Source: Rhinolophus ferrumequinum (taxonomy: Eukaryota; Chordata; Mammalia; Chiroptera; Rhinolophidae). From it: a stretch of 64,000 bases of DNA. Location: positions 12,764,292-12,828,291 of the forward strand of contig NC_046304.1 of the NCBI RefSeq assembly GCF_004115265.2, written 5' to 3'. The translations under genes and the position numbers were made by a program. This document shows positions 24,449 through 35,867 of the stretch, one piece after another. Under the pieces are notes generated by a model, which was not told the origin of the DNA, did no database searches, and saw nothing but the letters and a program-made list of their open reading frames with translations. Within the stretch, counting starts at the first letter, position 1; each line of letters begins with the position of its first letter.

Positions 24449-24480
24449 TAGTTTTTGTTTGTTTGTTTGTTTGTTTGTTT
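24449..24480. repeat. (GTTT)n simple repeat
   Basis: Seven or so TTTG units. Confidence 0.9.
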
Positions 24481-25462
24481 ACCACGTGGAGATGCTTCGG
24501 TACCCAGGATTACAGAAGGAAAGCATCTATAGCAATTACAGAAAAAGGACTCTGCTTGGTTTTGCTTGGATCACATGTTCAACCCTGGACCAATCAATCA
24601 CTGTATCCAGTGGATGAGGTAGTGGATTGGCCAGCTTGAATCACTGTTGGAATGTGTGAAGGGAGCCCTTTTACTACAAGACCCATCAGATGATGGAAAA
24701 AAAGATAATTTTTGTTTGTTTTTACTTTTACCGGAAAAATGAGACAGCTCTTTGGACAGGCAAAGTAGCAGATTTTTACTATGGGAGAGATGTTTACTAT
24801 AAAGGGAAAGAATTACAGGCATCAGGAACTACATGTGCAATGTCCTGTGCCAGTTGGCAATGTGTCTGAGAAACTGACAACTAGTGTAGGTGAACAGCAG
24901 GAAGGGCTCAGGGTGGCACGAGATGAACTTGGAAAGATTGGGCCATACCACAGAACATCTGGAAAGCCACATGTAGGCTTTTTGGTTTTATCCCAAGGGC
25001 AACAGAGACCCATTAGGGGTTATACGGGGCTGGATACTTGGGTGTAAGGAGGGGGAGCCCCTATTCTACTGCAACGGCATTGGAGACCCCCCAAAACACT
25101 ATGCAACTATGTATCTTTGTATCAATTTTCTCTGCCATATTCTCATTTGTCAATGGCTTTGCTTGTGATTCAAGCATTTTCCCCCATCACTTTTATGTAC
25201 TGTGTGGAAATCCTTCTTTTGTTGGAAGATTTGCAATTTTACTTTGTAATAAATTTTGTACAGTATTTTCATCTTATTATATAATGTTTACATCCTCAGA
25301 GGACAAGATGTTAACTTGATAGGTGGGGGTAGATATGAATATTAAGTGGGAAGGGATTTTTGCAAGAGGACTAATTGGAAGTTGATGGGTGAATATTTTC
25401 ATGATTTGATTAATTTTCTCTATTCAGATTTATAGCTGTGGAGATGTAGATAATGGATATTT
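24481..25462. other. Spacer without a recognised gene
   Basis: Nothing recognisable except an ambiguous 'ggaccaatcaatcactgtatcc' segment that looks like an old interspersed repeat. Confidence 0.3.
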
Positions 25463-25473
25463 GAAAAATGAGG

Positions 25474-25785
25474 GGGCTGGCCCGGTGGCTCAGGCGGTTA
25501 GAGCTCCATGCTCCTAACTCCGAAGGCTGCCGGTTCGATTCCCACATGGGCCAGTGGGCTCTCAACCACAAGGTTGCCAGTTCAATTCCTCGACTCCCAC
25601 AAGGGATCGTGGGCTGTGCCCCCTGCAACTGGCAACAGCAACTGGACCTGGAGCTGAGCTGCGCCCTCCACAACTAAGACTGAAAGGACAACAACTTGAC
25701 TTGGAAAAAAGTCCTGGAAGTACACACTGTTCCCCAATAAAGTCCTGTTCCCCTTCCCCAATAAAATCTTTAAAAAAAAAAAAAA
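25474..25785 (+). mobile_element. Bat tRNA-derived SINE, long form (312 bases)
   Basis: tRNA-like head (ggtggctcaggcggttagag; ggttcgattcc), body with 'gccccctgcaactggcaac' and 'gcgccctccacaactaagac', doubled 'ccccaataaa', A tail. Perfect 11-base target duplication 'gaaaaatgagg' at 25463-25473 and 25786-25796. A young copy. Confidence 0.96.
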
Positions 25786-26489
25786 GAAAAATGAGGACCC
25801 CAGTAATCATGTTTAGGACAGGGCTGTTTCATTGGTGATAAAGGGTAAGGAAACTTGAATTCCTTCATTGTCAGTGCAATGATTTTAGGTTGCCTTTGAA
25901 AGCTTCATGATTCACCATGGCCTCTTTGTTATAGTTATTAATGTTAGAACCATAGAGGTAAAAGGCACTCTGAAGAGCATAGCCTTCTATCTCATTTTTG
26001 AACATAATCAGCCTTCCTTCTTCCTGTCCATCTTCTTTCTTTCCCTCTCCACCTTCCTTCTGTAATATTTATTGGACTCCCATGTGTACTAGGCATTGAG
26101 GATACAAAATTGAACATAGAAAAAAAAAACATTGAAAAAAAGGCTATGAATGTTTATTTTTTTCTTATTAGCAGCAGACATTTATTGAGAGTTACTATGC
26201 ATTGCTATTTTTTTCTGTATGCAGTTTTAAAAATCTCTCACTGTGTAAATTAGAGACCAAGCAAAATCAAGAAAAGAGGAAAGAAAGAAAAATATATTTA
26301 CATAAAGAAAATAATCTATTAATTCCTTTTAACCATTGGGTTTACTGTCTGATCTGAAAAATGTTAACAAATTTACCTAAATTATCTTAAGAAAATCCTT
26401 CAGTGTAAATGCAAATTACAGGGGTAACAAAGAGATCTACATTGGTTATATTATTTCTAGAAAGGCCTTTAAGTAATTGACTCAATTTT

Positions 26490-26716
26490 CTTACTGAATT
26501 ACAGAAGCCCCCAAGCAAAATGTGGGCAAAATATTGTTATTTTTTTTCTTAACAGCAGTAGCCATCTTGCTTATAATGTGTATACTCTTGAATGTGTCAC
26601 TAGGTGGCATTGGTTGGCAGCCTGTGGTGATTAACAGATCAAAACGTCTTAAACGTATTCCGTTATTTTTAGATAATAGAAAAAGAAGCTTACTAATTAT
26701 ACTATTGTTACTGTAG
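26490..26716 (+). other. Orphan open frame with hydrophobic segments
   Basis: An open frame runs to a TAG at 26714-26716. It would start with GTG at 26522; there is no in-frame ATG until the residue after CTTATA (26573). A splice-acceptor-like 'ttactgaattacag' ends at about 26503. The encoded stretch has two hydrophobic runs (ILLFFFLTAVAILLIMCILL and LLIILLLL) around a basic centre (NRSKRLKR). I do not recognise it. It may be chance in AT-rich DNA, an old retroviral remnant, or an exon of an unknown small membrane protein. Confidence 0.2.
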
Positions 26717-27184
26717 GCAGGAAGAACAGGGTGGCAGAGTAGTAGGGGGGAGGAAAGGAAGACAGAGGGGAAACAAAAAGAGAGAAGATGAGAAAATTTC
26801 TAAAAAGGTGCATTTACAGCTAATTGTAATGGATTATAACACTTAGCATTGGGAACAGGGAAGAATCTCCACCCTCCCACCCCATGTTGCCATGACAGGC
26901 CCTACAAGGGAATCCTTCCTCCCCAGGACCTGAAGGAGTGGTCAGCAAAGACATGCCCTGGAAACACCTATGACTCCACCCCTGAATATTTCACGCCCTC
27001 ATTCAAATATAATCCTAAATTTTCTTTACGTTCACAGTAGCTCTCCTCCCGGGCCTGTCCACTTCAGCATTTTGGGAATATTTTTTCTTTCTTTTAAGAA
27101 ATCTTCAGCCTGCTTGCCTTTGTTAGCGTGGCATTGTTCATACATCCTGGAATGCCCTCCTATGATGATACAAGGATCCAGTGT

Positions 27185-28145
27185 CCAATAACAATTCCAA
27201 GATTTGGATTCCCCAGATCACTCCAGGGTGACAATGGACCTTCCTTTGTCAGTAAGGTCACCCAAAGCCTGGCATCTGCCCTGGGGATAACTTATAAACT
27301 CCATTCTTCCTGGAGACCTCAATTCTTTGGAAAAGTAGAACAAGCCAATCAGATTTTATAAAGGACTCTGGGAAAGCTTTGTCAGGAGACCTCTGAGCCC
27401 TGGCTCCAGTTACTGCCCATTGCTTTATTTCGTTGTTGAGCTGCGCCCAAAGAGCCCCTAAACTTAGCCCTTATGAAATGCTCTATGGGAGCCCTCCTTA
27501 AACCTGATCTGCCTGTAGACTCCAACTTCAATTCTGTTATTTCCTGTATCATTAACTTGGGAGAGGTTCAACAGGCATGCAGGGAATATGGACCTGGCAC
27601 CTGCCCCAGGCCAAACCCTCTGCACTTCATAGAGTCATAAAACCAGGGGACCAAGTATTTTTTAAAAGCCTGGAAAGAGGGGTCCCTGGTGCATCAGTTA
27701 ACTCCTCCAAAACGGGAGGGTCCCCATACAGTTCTCCTGAGCACTCGGAACTGCTGTCAACGTACAAGGAGCCGAGGGCTGGGTCCACCTCTCTCGATTC
27801 AAACTTGTTTCATTCAAGTCTCAAGACTCCCCTAGAGGAAGACTGTCACCTGTGAGCCAACTGAAGACCTTAAGCTCCTCTTTAGACAAACAAGTCAATC
27901 TCCCAAGACTGATAAGTACTATGACTAACCCCAGGCTCCTGGGTTTGCTAATTATTGCCTTTCTCTTAAGCCTTATTTTAGCTCTGGTTTTCCTCTTTAC
28001 ATGTTTCCTACCTGGGATCCCCACTGAACCATAGCCAGTCATCACCATGATTTTAGTCCTTTTGGCTCTCCTCTTCCCTGGGCTCCTCGGGGGAGAATGA
28101 GAAAATAACTTTATTGTCAATTCTTCTCAGACTGCTAATCTTTAG
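27185..28145 (+). mobile_element. Class I (gamma-like) endogenous retrovirus fragment, fossil
   Basis: Carries the end of a pol region (integrase core with the LQGDNGPSFVSK motif and the HSSWRPQ..GKVEQ motif, then the integrase C-terminal domain) followed by the beginning of an env region with a signal-peptide-like start near 28047. No gag, no protease and no flanking LTR pair was found. It is broken, with several breaks, and looks old (tens of millions of years is a guess). Limits are approximate. Confidence 0.85.
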
Positions 28146-29135
28146 CCCTTGTCTTTTTTTTTAAAAAAATTAAATGAACTAATACGTATTTTAAATCTTT
28201 CTGTTTTAATTTCCAATAAGGTAAATATCAACAGATATCTTCTGTATAAACAAAATCTCTTTGGTGTCTCAGTCATTTTTAAGAGTGTAATGGAGACCTG
28301 GTACCAAAAAGTTCAAAAGCTACTGTTCTAGGGTATGTATCCTGAAGTAGGGTTGCTGGGTCACATTTTCAGCTTTACTAGATGTTGCCAAATTGCTCTC
28401 CAAAGTGGCTAAAGCAGAACTTTAAAAAATCTGTATATAGTTAGGCTTTTTCTCAGGCAAATCTCAAATTTTAAAGAATCACAGAATTATTATTAAACTG
28501 GTCCAGTGCTACAACAGATTTGATCTATGAAATATTGATTCAATATCTTTTCTAAACAATAGTGAGAAATGCAGGGTAATATTTATTTTTCATGCATTCA
28601 GAGGAAGTTTTTCTTGGTCACTGAAAATAGTGTTGCAGAGTGTCAACATTAAATGTATCGGAAAATTTATTTTTGTTTGGTGCCTCATGGGAGGTAGAAA
28701 TGTACAAGTTATGCAAATGAACTTTTTTCTTTTTCTTCTTCTTTTTTTTTTTACCATCAGGGGAATTTCATTGTTCTTAAATAATACCTTCTGCAATTTT
28801 TTTGTTAAAACCTAAGCCATGTTCCACTGACACCCAATTTGTAAAAAAAAAAAAAAAAAAATGCTAAGGCATCCAGCGTTAAAAAAAATTCAAAGGCTGT
28901 TAGTTTCTAGGTCACTAAGTGACCAAGGTTATTTAGCGTTGTTATGTGATTGTACAATATTTAAGATGTTTAAGCGTAGCTGATCTAAAACTTTAACTGT
29001 ACTAAAGTTTGGAAATAAAATGTGAGTAAACAAAAAACTGAATTTTACAGTGAAAGGCCAAGATGCAATGATACTAACTGGCTGTTTCTTACGACGGTTT
29101 TGCATGTAGTGATTTGCACATGCTGTTCTAGTAAA
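28146..29135. other. Spacer
   Basis: AT-rich, with a MER5-like scrap at about 28265-28330 and an 18-base A run ending at about 28860. No gene. Confidence 0.4.
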
Positions 29136-29141
29136 ATGAAA

Positions 29142-29575
29142 TGAGGGGAGCTAATGCAGTGCTGATACATAAAGAGTTAATATGAACAGAAAAAGCCTAA
29201 GCAGAGACTTGGCTAATCAAGAGGCACAAATAGAGAACTCCCAAGGGGAACTTATCTAAACTAAAGAAACAAGTAGAAACCATCTGTCCTGGGAACAGGG
29301 ATTTATCTATAGGTAGGAGGATAGTCAAGGCCTAACATTAGACACTACAAGATTACTTTATCTTTGCTGCCTCAGCCTTCTGATGTTTGCTGTCCCAGTC
29401 TTCTGATGTAACCTCCCTGTCTTTGTACACATAAAAGAGAGCTGTAAAATAAAGCAGGTGCTGCAGTCTGATGAGAACTGCTTGCCGTCCCGATCCATCT
29501 TTGTCTCTTGTCTTCTTTTTTCTCAATCCTCGCTCCCCACTTCAGGACCATTCGTCTCGTCGGCAGGCTCCGACA
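29142..29575 (+). mobile_element. Solo LTR, class II (ERVK/beta-like), fossil
   Basis: 434 bases from TG (29142) to CA (29575), with a perfect 6-base target duplication 'atgaaa' (29136-29141, 29576-29581), the size used by class II elements. TATA-like 'acataaaaga' and a poly(A) signal 'aataaa' at about 29449 place U3-R-U5 in plus orientation. No internal retroviral sequence is present, so it is a recombination product. The perfect flanks suggest a moderate to young age. Confidence 0.85.
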
Positions 29576-30029
29576 ATGAAATGTGACCACCGTCACTTGT
29601 TACCTGTTATTTATGGTGGAGGGCTTTCTGTAATCAAGTGTAAATCTAGGTGAGATTTCATGTGGCTGCTTGGCCACGGCAGAGCACGCATTGGTGCACT
29701 CAGGGAAATGGATGGGATAGGTTAGAAACTGAAACATACCACAATTCAGGAGACATGTCTGAGCAGTAATAGTACTATTGATGCAACATGCATCACTAGA
29801 ACAAATGGCAATTGTTTTTTATGTGTTGTTGGGAGATTATCCAGCTCCTGGTGAGGCCGAGGGAACTGTGTCTTCAGTTATGTTAATAACCGGACTCCCA
29901 GCAGATCATGGTCTCTAAAATTGTTAATCCAGGTGTGAATATGTTTGACAAAAAGAATCAACCAGTTTTTCTCTGGGAGTGTGTAATTTGGTTGAGGTTT
30001 TATTCTGGGTATCCGTAATGTCCAACATA

Positions 30030-30225
30030 CAACAAATATTTATTAAATGCCTACTATGTGCCAGGGTTTGTGCTGGAGGCTTGGAACATAGCAGTGAACC
30101 CCACAAGCTCCATCCCAAAGGAACTCCAGATTAGAAAGAAGAATGGAAAATTAACCCGGCAATCATAATGCAGAGGGAGAAGTGTTTCCACAGGGACATG
30201 TACAGGGAGTGGTGAGATCCCAGAG
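30030..30225 (+). mobile_element. L2 LINE fragment
   Basis: 'acaaatatttattaaatgcctactatgtgccagg' and 'catcccaaaggaactccag' match the L2 3' module. Confidence 0.75.
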
Positions 30226-30229
30226 GAGT

Positions 30230-31250
30230 TTATTCATTCATTCATTCAATTGATCATTTATTCAACATGTTTATCAAGCATCTACAGTGCATTATGCCAG
30301 GAACAGAGAGAACAATGAGGGAAAGAGAGACACAGTCTCTGCCCTCATGTTGCACTCAGTCCAGTGGAGGAGAAAGACAGGTAGACAGGTAATTACAGCA
30401 TGCTGAATTATGCTTATGAGAAGCATGTTTATGAGAAGAGAATGTCTAAGAGGGCACCAGAGCCAAATTTGGAGTGGTGAGGAAAGGATCTAAGCAGAGA
30501 TGGGAGGGATCAGAAGGTGGAGAAGAATGTTCCAGACAGGGGAGAGTACTGTGCATATCCAGAAGGGCAAGAGAGACCACAGACAAGGTCATTTTAAATG
30601 GCCAGAACAAAAATATGGGCACTGTGGAAGTTGCAAGGAGGTGAGCAAGGAGAGGGTTGGCAAGATATAACTGGTGACCAGATCTGGACAAATCTTTTAA
30701 CCCATATTAAGAAATCTGGGCTTTTTCTGAGGATATTGGGTAAAGAAGAGCTTTAAGCAAGGGGATAAAGTGGTCAGGTGTTCATGTTAGAAAACCACTG
30801 GCTGCCATGTAGAAAAGGGATTGGAAAGTGAGATGCCAGAAGCAGGAGATCAGTTGGGAGGCTACTGAAGTTCTTTTGACAAGTGCTGGTAACACCTGAC
30901 CCAGGAGTGGCGATGGAGACATGTGGACTGATTGGAGAGCTCTTTGAGAGGTGCAATCAGTAGGAGGCAGGGAACATTGGAAAGGACTCCAGATAGTATG
31001 CTAGTTTCTGACTTCAGCAACAAAGAAGATAGCAGAGCCTGTGGGGGTAGGTAATTAGCTCCTTTCACTTTATATTGAACTTGAGGGGTCTGGGGGAGAG
31101 TCATATGGAGATGTCCTGGAGGCCACTCGGTCTGGAACTAAGGAGAGAGCTCAGCTGGAGTCTGTGATTGGAAGTCATCAGAATAGAGGGGCTCTGAGTC
31201 CATGGGCATTGGTGAGATCACTCATGAGAGTTTGGAGCAAGATGAGGGCA
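30230..31250 (+). mobile_element. Long L2 LINE fragment (~1 kb)
   Basis: A second L2 module starts at the (TTCA)n-like 'attcattcattcattcaa', followed by 'atctacagtgcattatgccagg', 'actcagtccagtggagg', 'ggagaagaatgttccagacagg', 'gagatgtcctggagg' and 'ggaagtcatcagaatag'. Order is as in L2. Confidence 0.8.
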
Positions 31251-31407
31251 GGGATGGGGAGAGAATCAGAGGAAGACCAGAGACGTTTCAGAGAGAGGGG
31301 CTCACAAATCAGACTGAGAAGGACAGACAGGCAGGAGAGCCAGGAGAAGTCCCGGAAAGCAAGGAGGAATTAACATTTACCTGGTATTTGCTTTTAACTT
31401 TCATCAT

Positions 31408-31560
31408 ACCATGTTTCCCCGAAAATAAGACTTAACCGGAAAATAGGCCCTAGCATGAATTTTCAGGATGACATCCCCTGAACATAAGCCCTAATGCATC
31501 TTTTGGAGCAAAAATTAATATAAGACCCAGTCTAAGACACGTTAGATGATGAAGACTTAC
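31408..31560 (+). mobile_element. Non-autonomous DNA transposon-like repeat
   Basis: 'ccatgtttccccgaaaataagac...' and '...ttttggagcaaaaattaatataagacc' are wording I know from a dispersed mammalian element found in bats. Family name not recalled. Confidence 0.6.
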
Positions 31561-31961
31561 AGAAAATTTATAAGAGGAAAGCATACACGTGAAACACTTC
31601 TATCCATTAGCTTACTTTCTATAATTTGGGGAAGAAGTTTCTTCCTTTGGTTCATGGATCCCAGAGTTCCATAAGGCCATAGTCAGAGAACCAGTGGCCT
31701 AAAATAAGGAGGTACTGACAGAAAGCTAAAAGTCTCCCTGGAGTCTAGAGAGAGAGAACTGGTCTGGCATCAGCTGAGAGGAGAAGCTTGATATGGCAGG
31801 AACACACTTTCCATCTCTTGAGCAGGAGCTCAGTCCAAGAATCACTCCCAGGCTTTTCTACTGTTCATTGTGCTCTCCGAAAAGCTTGCTCATTAGCTGG
31901 ATTTCTCAGGGAATGCTTAGAAATCAGCATCTTGTGAGTCTGGTTAGAAAGTGTCAAGCTC

Positions 31962-32337
31962 CGGCAGGCACACTGGCCCAGGTGGTTGGAGTGCCGTGCT
32001 CCTAACGCCAAGGCCACAGGTTTGATTCCCACATGGGCCAGTGAGCTGCGCCCTCTACAGCTAAGACTGTGAACAACGGCTCTCCCTGGAGCTGGGCTGC
32101 ATGAGGAGCCAGAGGTTGGCGTGGGCTGCCACAGGCTACTGTGAGCTGCTGTGAGCCGCTCACCAGTGACTGCCTCAGCTGTGGGGAGTTCAAGGCTCAT
32201 AATACAGCATGGGCCAGGGAGCCCAGGAGCTGTGTCCTGTACAACTAGACTGAGAAACTATGGCTTGAACCGGAGTGGGGTTGGTGGGAGGTGGGAGGGG
32301 GGTGAGGTGAGGGGGAGGCGGAAGAAGAGGGGGAAAT
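31962..32337 (+). mobile_element. Bat SINE, atypical long copy with G-rich tail
   Basis: tRNA-like head from 31970, two body modules, and an 11-base perfect duplication 'gtgtcaagctc' at 31951-31961 and 32338-32348. Instead of an A tail, the last ~70 bases are a run of GGT/GGA/GAA-type purine-rich DNA. Confidence 0.88.
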
Positions 32338-32348
32338 GTGTCAAGCTC

Positions 32349-33414
32349 TAGGGCTCTAGCAGATTAACTTGAAAGAATAGATGAGCTTCAGGAACCTACA
32401 AAGCTGACATGGGTCTCGGTGACCACACTAGGGCACTTATTTAATAGGACAGAGGCCCACTTTCCTGGCATCTTACTAGCTGCAGCTCACCACACTAGAG
32501 TTTCTGCCTCCCAGACAGTGGGAACCATGATCTGGAAGGAAGGGTCTAGGCGCTGTTTGCATAGAACTTTATATAAGGGAGGAAGCAGTAATGGAAGAGG
32601 GAGATAAGCCCCCTGAACTCTCATCTTGCACCTGCCATTTAGTTAACCTTTTCTTTCCTGTTCCCCATGACGTTTCCTGGGGAAAACTACTTTTCCTACA
32701 GCCCAATACACATATTGCAATATGACACCTCTACGCGTAACTTCTGTCCTTTGGTCCAGAAGGTAACTTCCGTCTTCTGTTGTTCTGGTGCAACCAGGAA
32801 GCACAGGAAAAAACCTGGGTGAGAACTTGAATCTCTAAGGTCATTCTGGCCAACGTCATAGAGAGGCACTGGGGTTTGAGGTGTGAGTTGGTGAGGAGGG
32901 TTCACAAGAGCGAGCAAGCCCCACCCTGGAATAACGTACCAGGCTGACGCAGGGACTTGCGCACAAGAGCAGTCAGCTGTAACTACCACCCCGTAGGTGC
33001 TCAACGCAGGAAGTGGGTGGGGCTAGCTGGGAAAAGACCATATATGTGGGGGCCGTGCTGGGTGATGGGAGCCTGGGAGGATCTGCACAAATAAGCACCA
33101 AGCTTTAAGATCGCTTAGAACCACACAAACAAAGGAAGGAAAGGGGGTAGAGTGTGGAGAACAGCGTGGTTTTTCACGGGTGGGGGCCACGGAGCGCAGT
33201 GGTCCTCCCCGTGGAAACTTGCTCAACGGAAGCGCAAGGCCTGAATCCTCTCGCCTTCAGGGCTGAGCACGCATCTTTTGTGTGGCTCCAATCATTTGAT
33301 GGTTGACGCTTCTTTATCTCAGGTTCAGGAAGTGTTTATCTTACAGAGCCTCATAACATTACCGCTGGCGGTCCAGACCGGGCACCTGTAGAAGTTCAAC
33401 CGTTCTTGATAGTT
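32349..33414. other. SCIMP 3' flank / UTR
   Basis: Downstream of the SCIMP stop. The 32,700-33,250 part is richer in CpG than its surroundings. A minus-strand 'agataaag' near 33310 is not a canonical poly(A) signal. No other gene recognised. Confidence 0.35.
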
Positions 33415-33623
33415 TTAAAATAAGCTGTGTGAACCCTTTTCAGCTTGCCAAAAAGAAGAAACAGTGGTTTCAAAACGATGGTTTTCCATTTCTGCAGGGA
33501 TTTCCACATCGTCATAGTCACATTCGGGCTCAATGTAGCTCGGGATGGAAACTGTCTTCTTATTTTTATCTTTATTTACCAATGAGTACATCGCTGTTGG
33601 CTCACTCGGGGTTTCCTGTGGGG
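33415..33623 (-). CDS. SCIMP: SCIMP, last coding exon (C-terminal SH2-ligand tail)
   Basis: Acceptor 'gtgttttctag' at 33624 region; stop TAA at 33415-33417. SCIMP is a palmitoylated transmembrane adaptor of antigen-presenting cells that scaffolds Lyn, Grb2, Csk and SLP65 after receptor engagement. This exon carries two of its three tyrosine motifs: MYSLV (Csk site) and DYDDVEIP (SLP65 site), plus the near-invariant KKTVSIPSYIEPE segment. Numbering from the first residue of the TM exon, the tyrosines are at 100 and 124. The reading frame continues about 18 residues past where I remember the human protein ending (..ETTVSSFWQAEKGSHSLF). The four exons found give 156 residues. Confidence 0.93.
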
Positions 33624-33699
33624 CTAGAAAACACAAATAGGTTCTTACGTGCAAGGCTCTTCTGTGTGAATATATTTTTGACCAAGTGGCTCAGCATGG

Positions 33700-33850
33700 T
33701 TTTCATGGCTTTTGGTGATCCTCCTACTTCTTGGGGGACCAGATCCCCATTTTACAAAGTAAACAGGCACAGACACAACACAGTCTCAGGATCACCCAAG
33801 TGACTAAATGGCAAATGTTGGTCAGACGTCATGACTCCCATGTCCCTTTG
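33700..33850 (-). mobile_element. MIR fragment in SCIMP intron
   Basis: 'atccccattttacaaagtaaacagg' and 'gatcacccaagtgactaaatggc' read as reverse MIR. Confidence 0.55.
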
Positions 33851-34261
33851 CCTGACTGCACTGCAGTGGGAACCATGAAACAGAAACTCCGACCAGGAAT
33901 TGACTAGAGCTAGTAGCCAAGAGAATAGTGTTGTGTCCGTAGATCCTAACTCCCCACCAGGAAGTGATGCAAATCATATTGCCTTTTTGGTACACTCCTC
34001 ACAATGACTTACACCATTTTGCAAAACTGTTGCTAATTGTTCATGTGTAAATCTCTCTGCTAAGAAGGAAGGGGACAGTGGTGTTTTCAACAGGTGGAAT
34101 TAGTGGAGAATGAGTACATAGCAAAAGGACTGAAGTGGCGAGGGGAAGGATGATAAAACAGCTCAGCTCTACCTTTCATGGAGACTGGAACTACCTCTCC
34201 CACAATCTCATCTTTTCCTAAGAAAACCTGAAAAACCGCTACCATTTCATTTCCTGCAGAG

Positions 34262-34495
34262 CTTTGCAGTTAGACAGATCTGAGTTCATGTTCAGGCTTT
34301 AGCAGTCACTAGCTGTGTGACCATGGGTAAATCACTTAACTTCTCTGTGCCTCAGTGTCCTCATCTGTCAGAAGCTACTGTACCTGTCTCATAGAGTAGT
34401 TGAGAAGATTAAATGAGCTAATGCCTGTAAAGGGCCTAGTGTGGGGCCTGACACACAGTGCGTGCTGAATAAATGTTAGCTGTTATTATTTATCC
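34262..34495 (+). mobile_element. MIR SINE in SCIMP intron
   Basis: 'cactagctgtgtgaccatgggtaaatcacttaac', 'tcctcatctgtcagaa', 'gattaaatgagctaatgcctg', 'cacacagtgcgtgctgaataaat'. Nearly complete. Confidence 0.9.
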
Positions 34496-34499
34496 ATTC

Positions 34500-34925
34500 A
34501 ACCAAAACATTTGGATTGATTATCTAAGCTCCAGGCACTGTTCTTAGTAGTGGGTAAACAGTGGTGAACAAGACAAGAAAGGTTCCTATTTCTTGGAGTT
34601 TATAATCTAGTGGAGGAGATAGATAAATAAACAAATGAATAATAACTAAATAAGATCATTTTGATAATTGCCGTAAGTTTCATAAAGAAAATGAGCAGGA
34701 TTGCTCTAGATAGAGTGCCCAGGAATGGCCTCTCTGAGGTGGGAGGTAACATTTGAGCTGACACTTGAAGGATGAGGTAAGGCCAGTTATGTGAAGAGCT
34801 TAGGAAAAACGTTCTAGTCAAGGGAACCAGGCAGAGTTTTTCTGATAGGAAGTGTGAGAGGCCCAGAGACACCCTCAAGTTCCTTTCTACCCATATTCCA
34901 AGCTGGGATTTGAATATGAATTTAT
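34500..34925 (+). mobile_element. L2 LINE fragment in SCIMP intron
   Basis: 'ctccaggcactgttcttagtagtggg', 'tggagtttataatctagtgg', 'gggaggtaacatttgagctg' are L2 3' order. Confidence 0.75.
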
Positions 34926-35016
34926 TCATTGAATATCGGGAGCATTGGTACTTACTCAGCCCCTTTTAAACGTGTTCATCTCTTTTAAACAGGTTGCTTC
35001 CATCTTCAAACCCTAG

Positions 35017-35383
35017 TGTTACAGACTGACTGTGGCCCCCCAAAATTTGCATGTTGAAGCCCTAACCCCCAGTGTGGCTGTATTTAGAGATGGGGCCTCT
35101 GAGGAAGAAACGAAGGTTCAGCAAGGCCATAAGGATGGGGCCCTGTCCAATAGGATTAGTGTCTGTATGAAAAGAGACACCAGAGAGCCCTTCCTGCCTT
35201 GCGAGGACACAGCAAGAAGGCAGCCATCTGCAAGCCAGGAAGACAGACCTCACCAGAAACCAAATCGGCTGGCACCTTGATCTTGGATTTCTAGTCTCCA
35301 AAACTGTGAGAAAATAAGATACTGTTGTTTAAACCACGCTGTCTATGGTATTCTGTTATGGGCAACCTGAGCCGACTAAGACA
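35017..35383 (+). mobile_element. MaLR LTR (THE1/MST/MLT1A-like), complete, fossil
   Basis: Runs from TG at 35017 to CA at 35383: 'ccccaaaatttgcatgttgaagcc', 'gaggacacagcaagaaggc', 'aaactgtgagaaaataag'. Flanked by a near-identical 5-base duplication (cctag/cttag). A solo LTR in SCIMP intron 4. Confidence 0.88.
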
Positions 35384-35441
35384 CTTAGATAAATCTGTTA
35401 TCCTACCCTGAATGAGACTACTATCAGCAGAATATACTTAC

Positions 35442-35515
35442 AAGCATCTTGTTGAAAAAGCAAGCCCCTGGGTGGCAGAGGCGGTAATTGAACTGGTGAT
35501 TCATTGAGAATATTC
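35442..35515 (-). CDS. SCIMP: SCIMP, proline-rich exon
   Basis: 74 bases between acceptor 'tttctctccag' and donor 'gtaagta'. Encodes NILNESPVQLPPLPPRG, containing the PPLPPR motif that binds the Lyn SH3 domain, and completes the YENI Grb2 motif begun in the preceding exon. Phases agree on both sides (split Glu upstream, split Ser downstream). Confidence 0.95.
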
Positions 35516-35867
35516 CTGGAGAGAAATCAACAGAAGGAGTCGGTGTTTGGTTTTGACCATGCCCACTGCCAGTGGATTTAAAGGAAAACGTCAAGGAAAG
35601 TGAACAGGGTTGAACATTCGAAGCATAGTCTCTAAAGCCTGGAAGCATTGCTTTCCCTTTCTAGGTCTCACACCCCATTTATAACTGGCACTCTAAAGAA
35701 ACCCCTTCCTCTAGCCCAGAGAACAGCAGGACTCGAGGGAAGGGAGTTGAAGCCCTGTAGCTTAGAGCATGGGGCATCCCTTCCTGGGCTCACCTGAGCT
35801 GGCGTAGCAGGAAAGATAAGCTCAAGCTGTATTTTGATTTGCAAAACAGACATACTCCTGAAGCTAA

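Noticed and set aside
23586-29135. Search for a CRISPR, operon or phage-like system in the gene-free stretch
   Set aside because: No regular spacers or tightly packed coding frames; this is vertebrate intergenic DNA.
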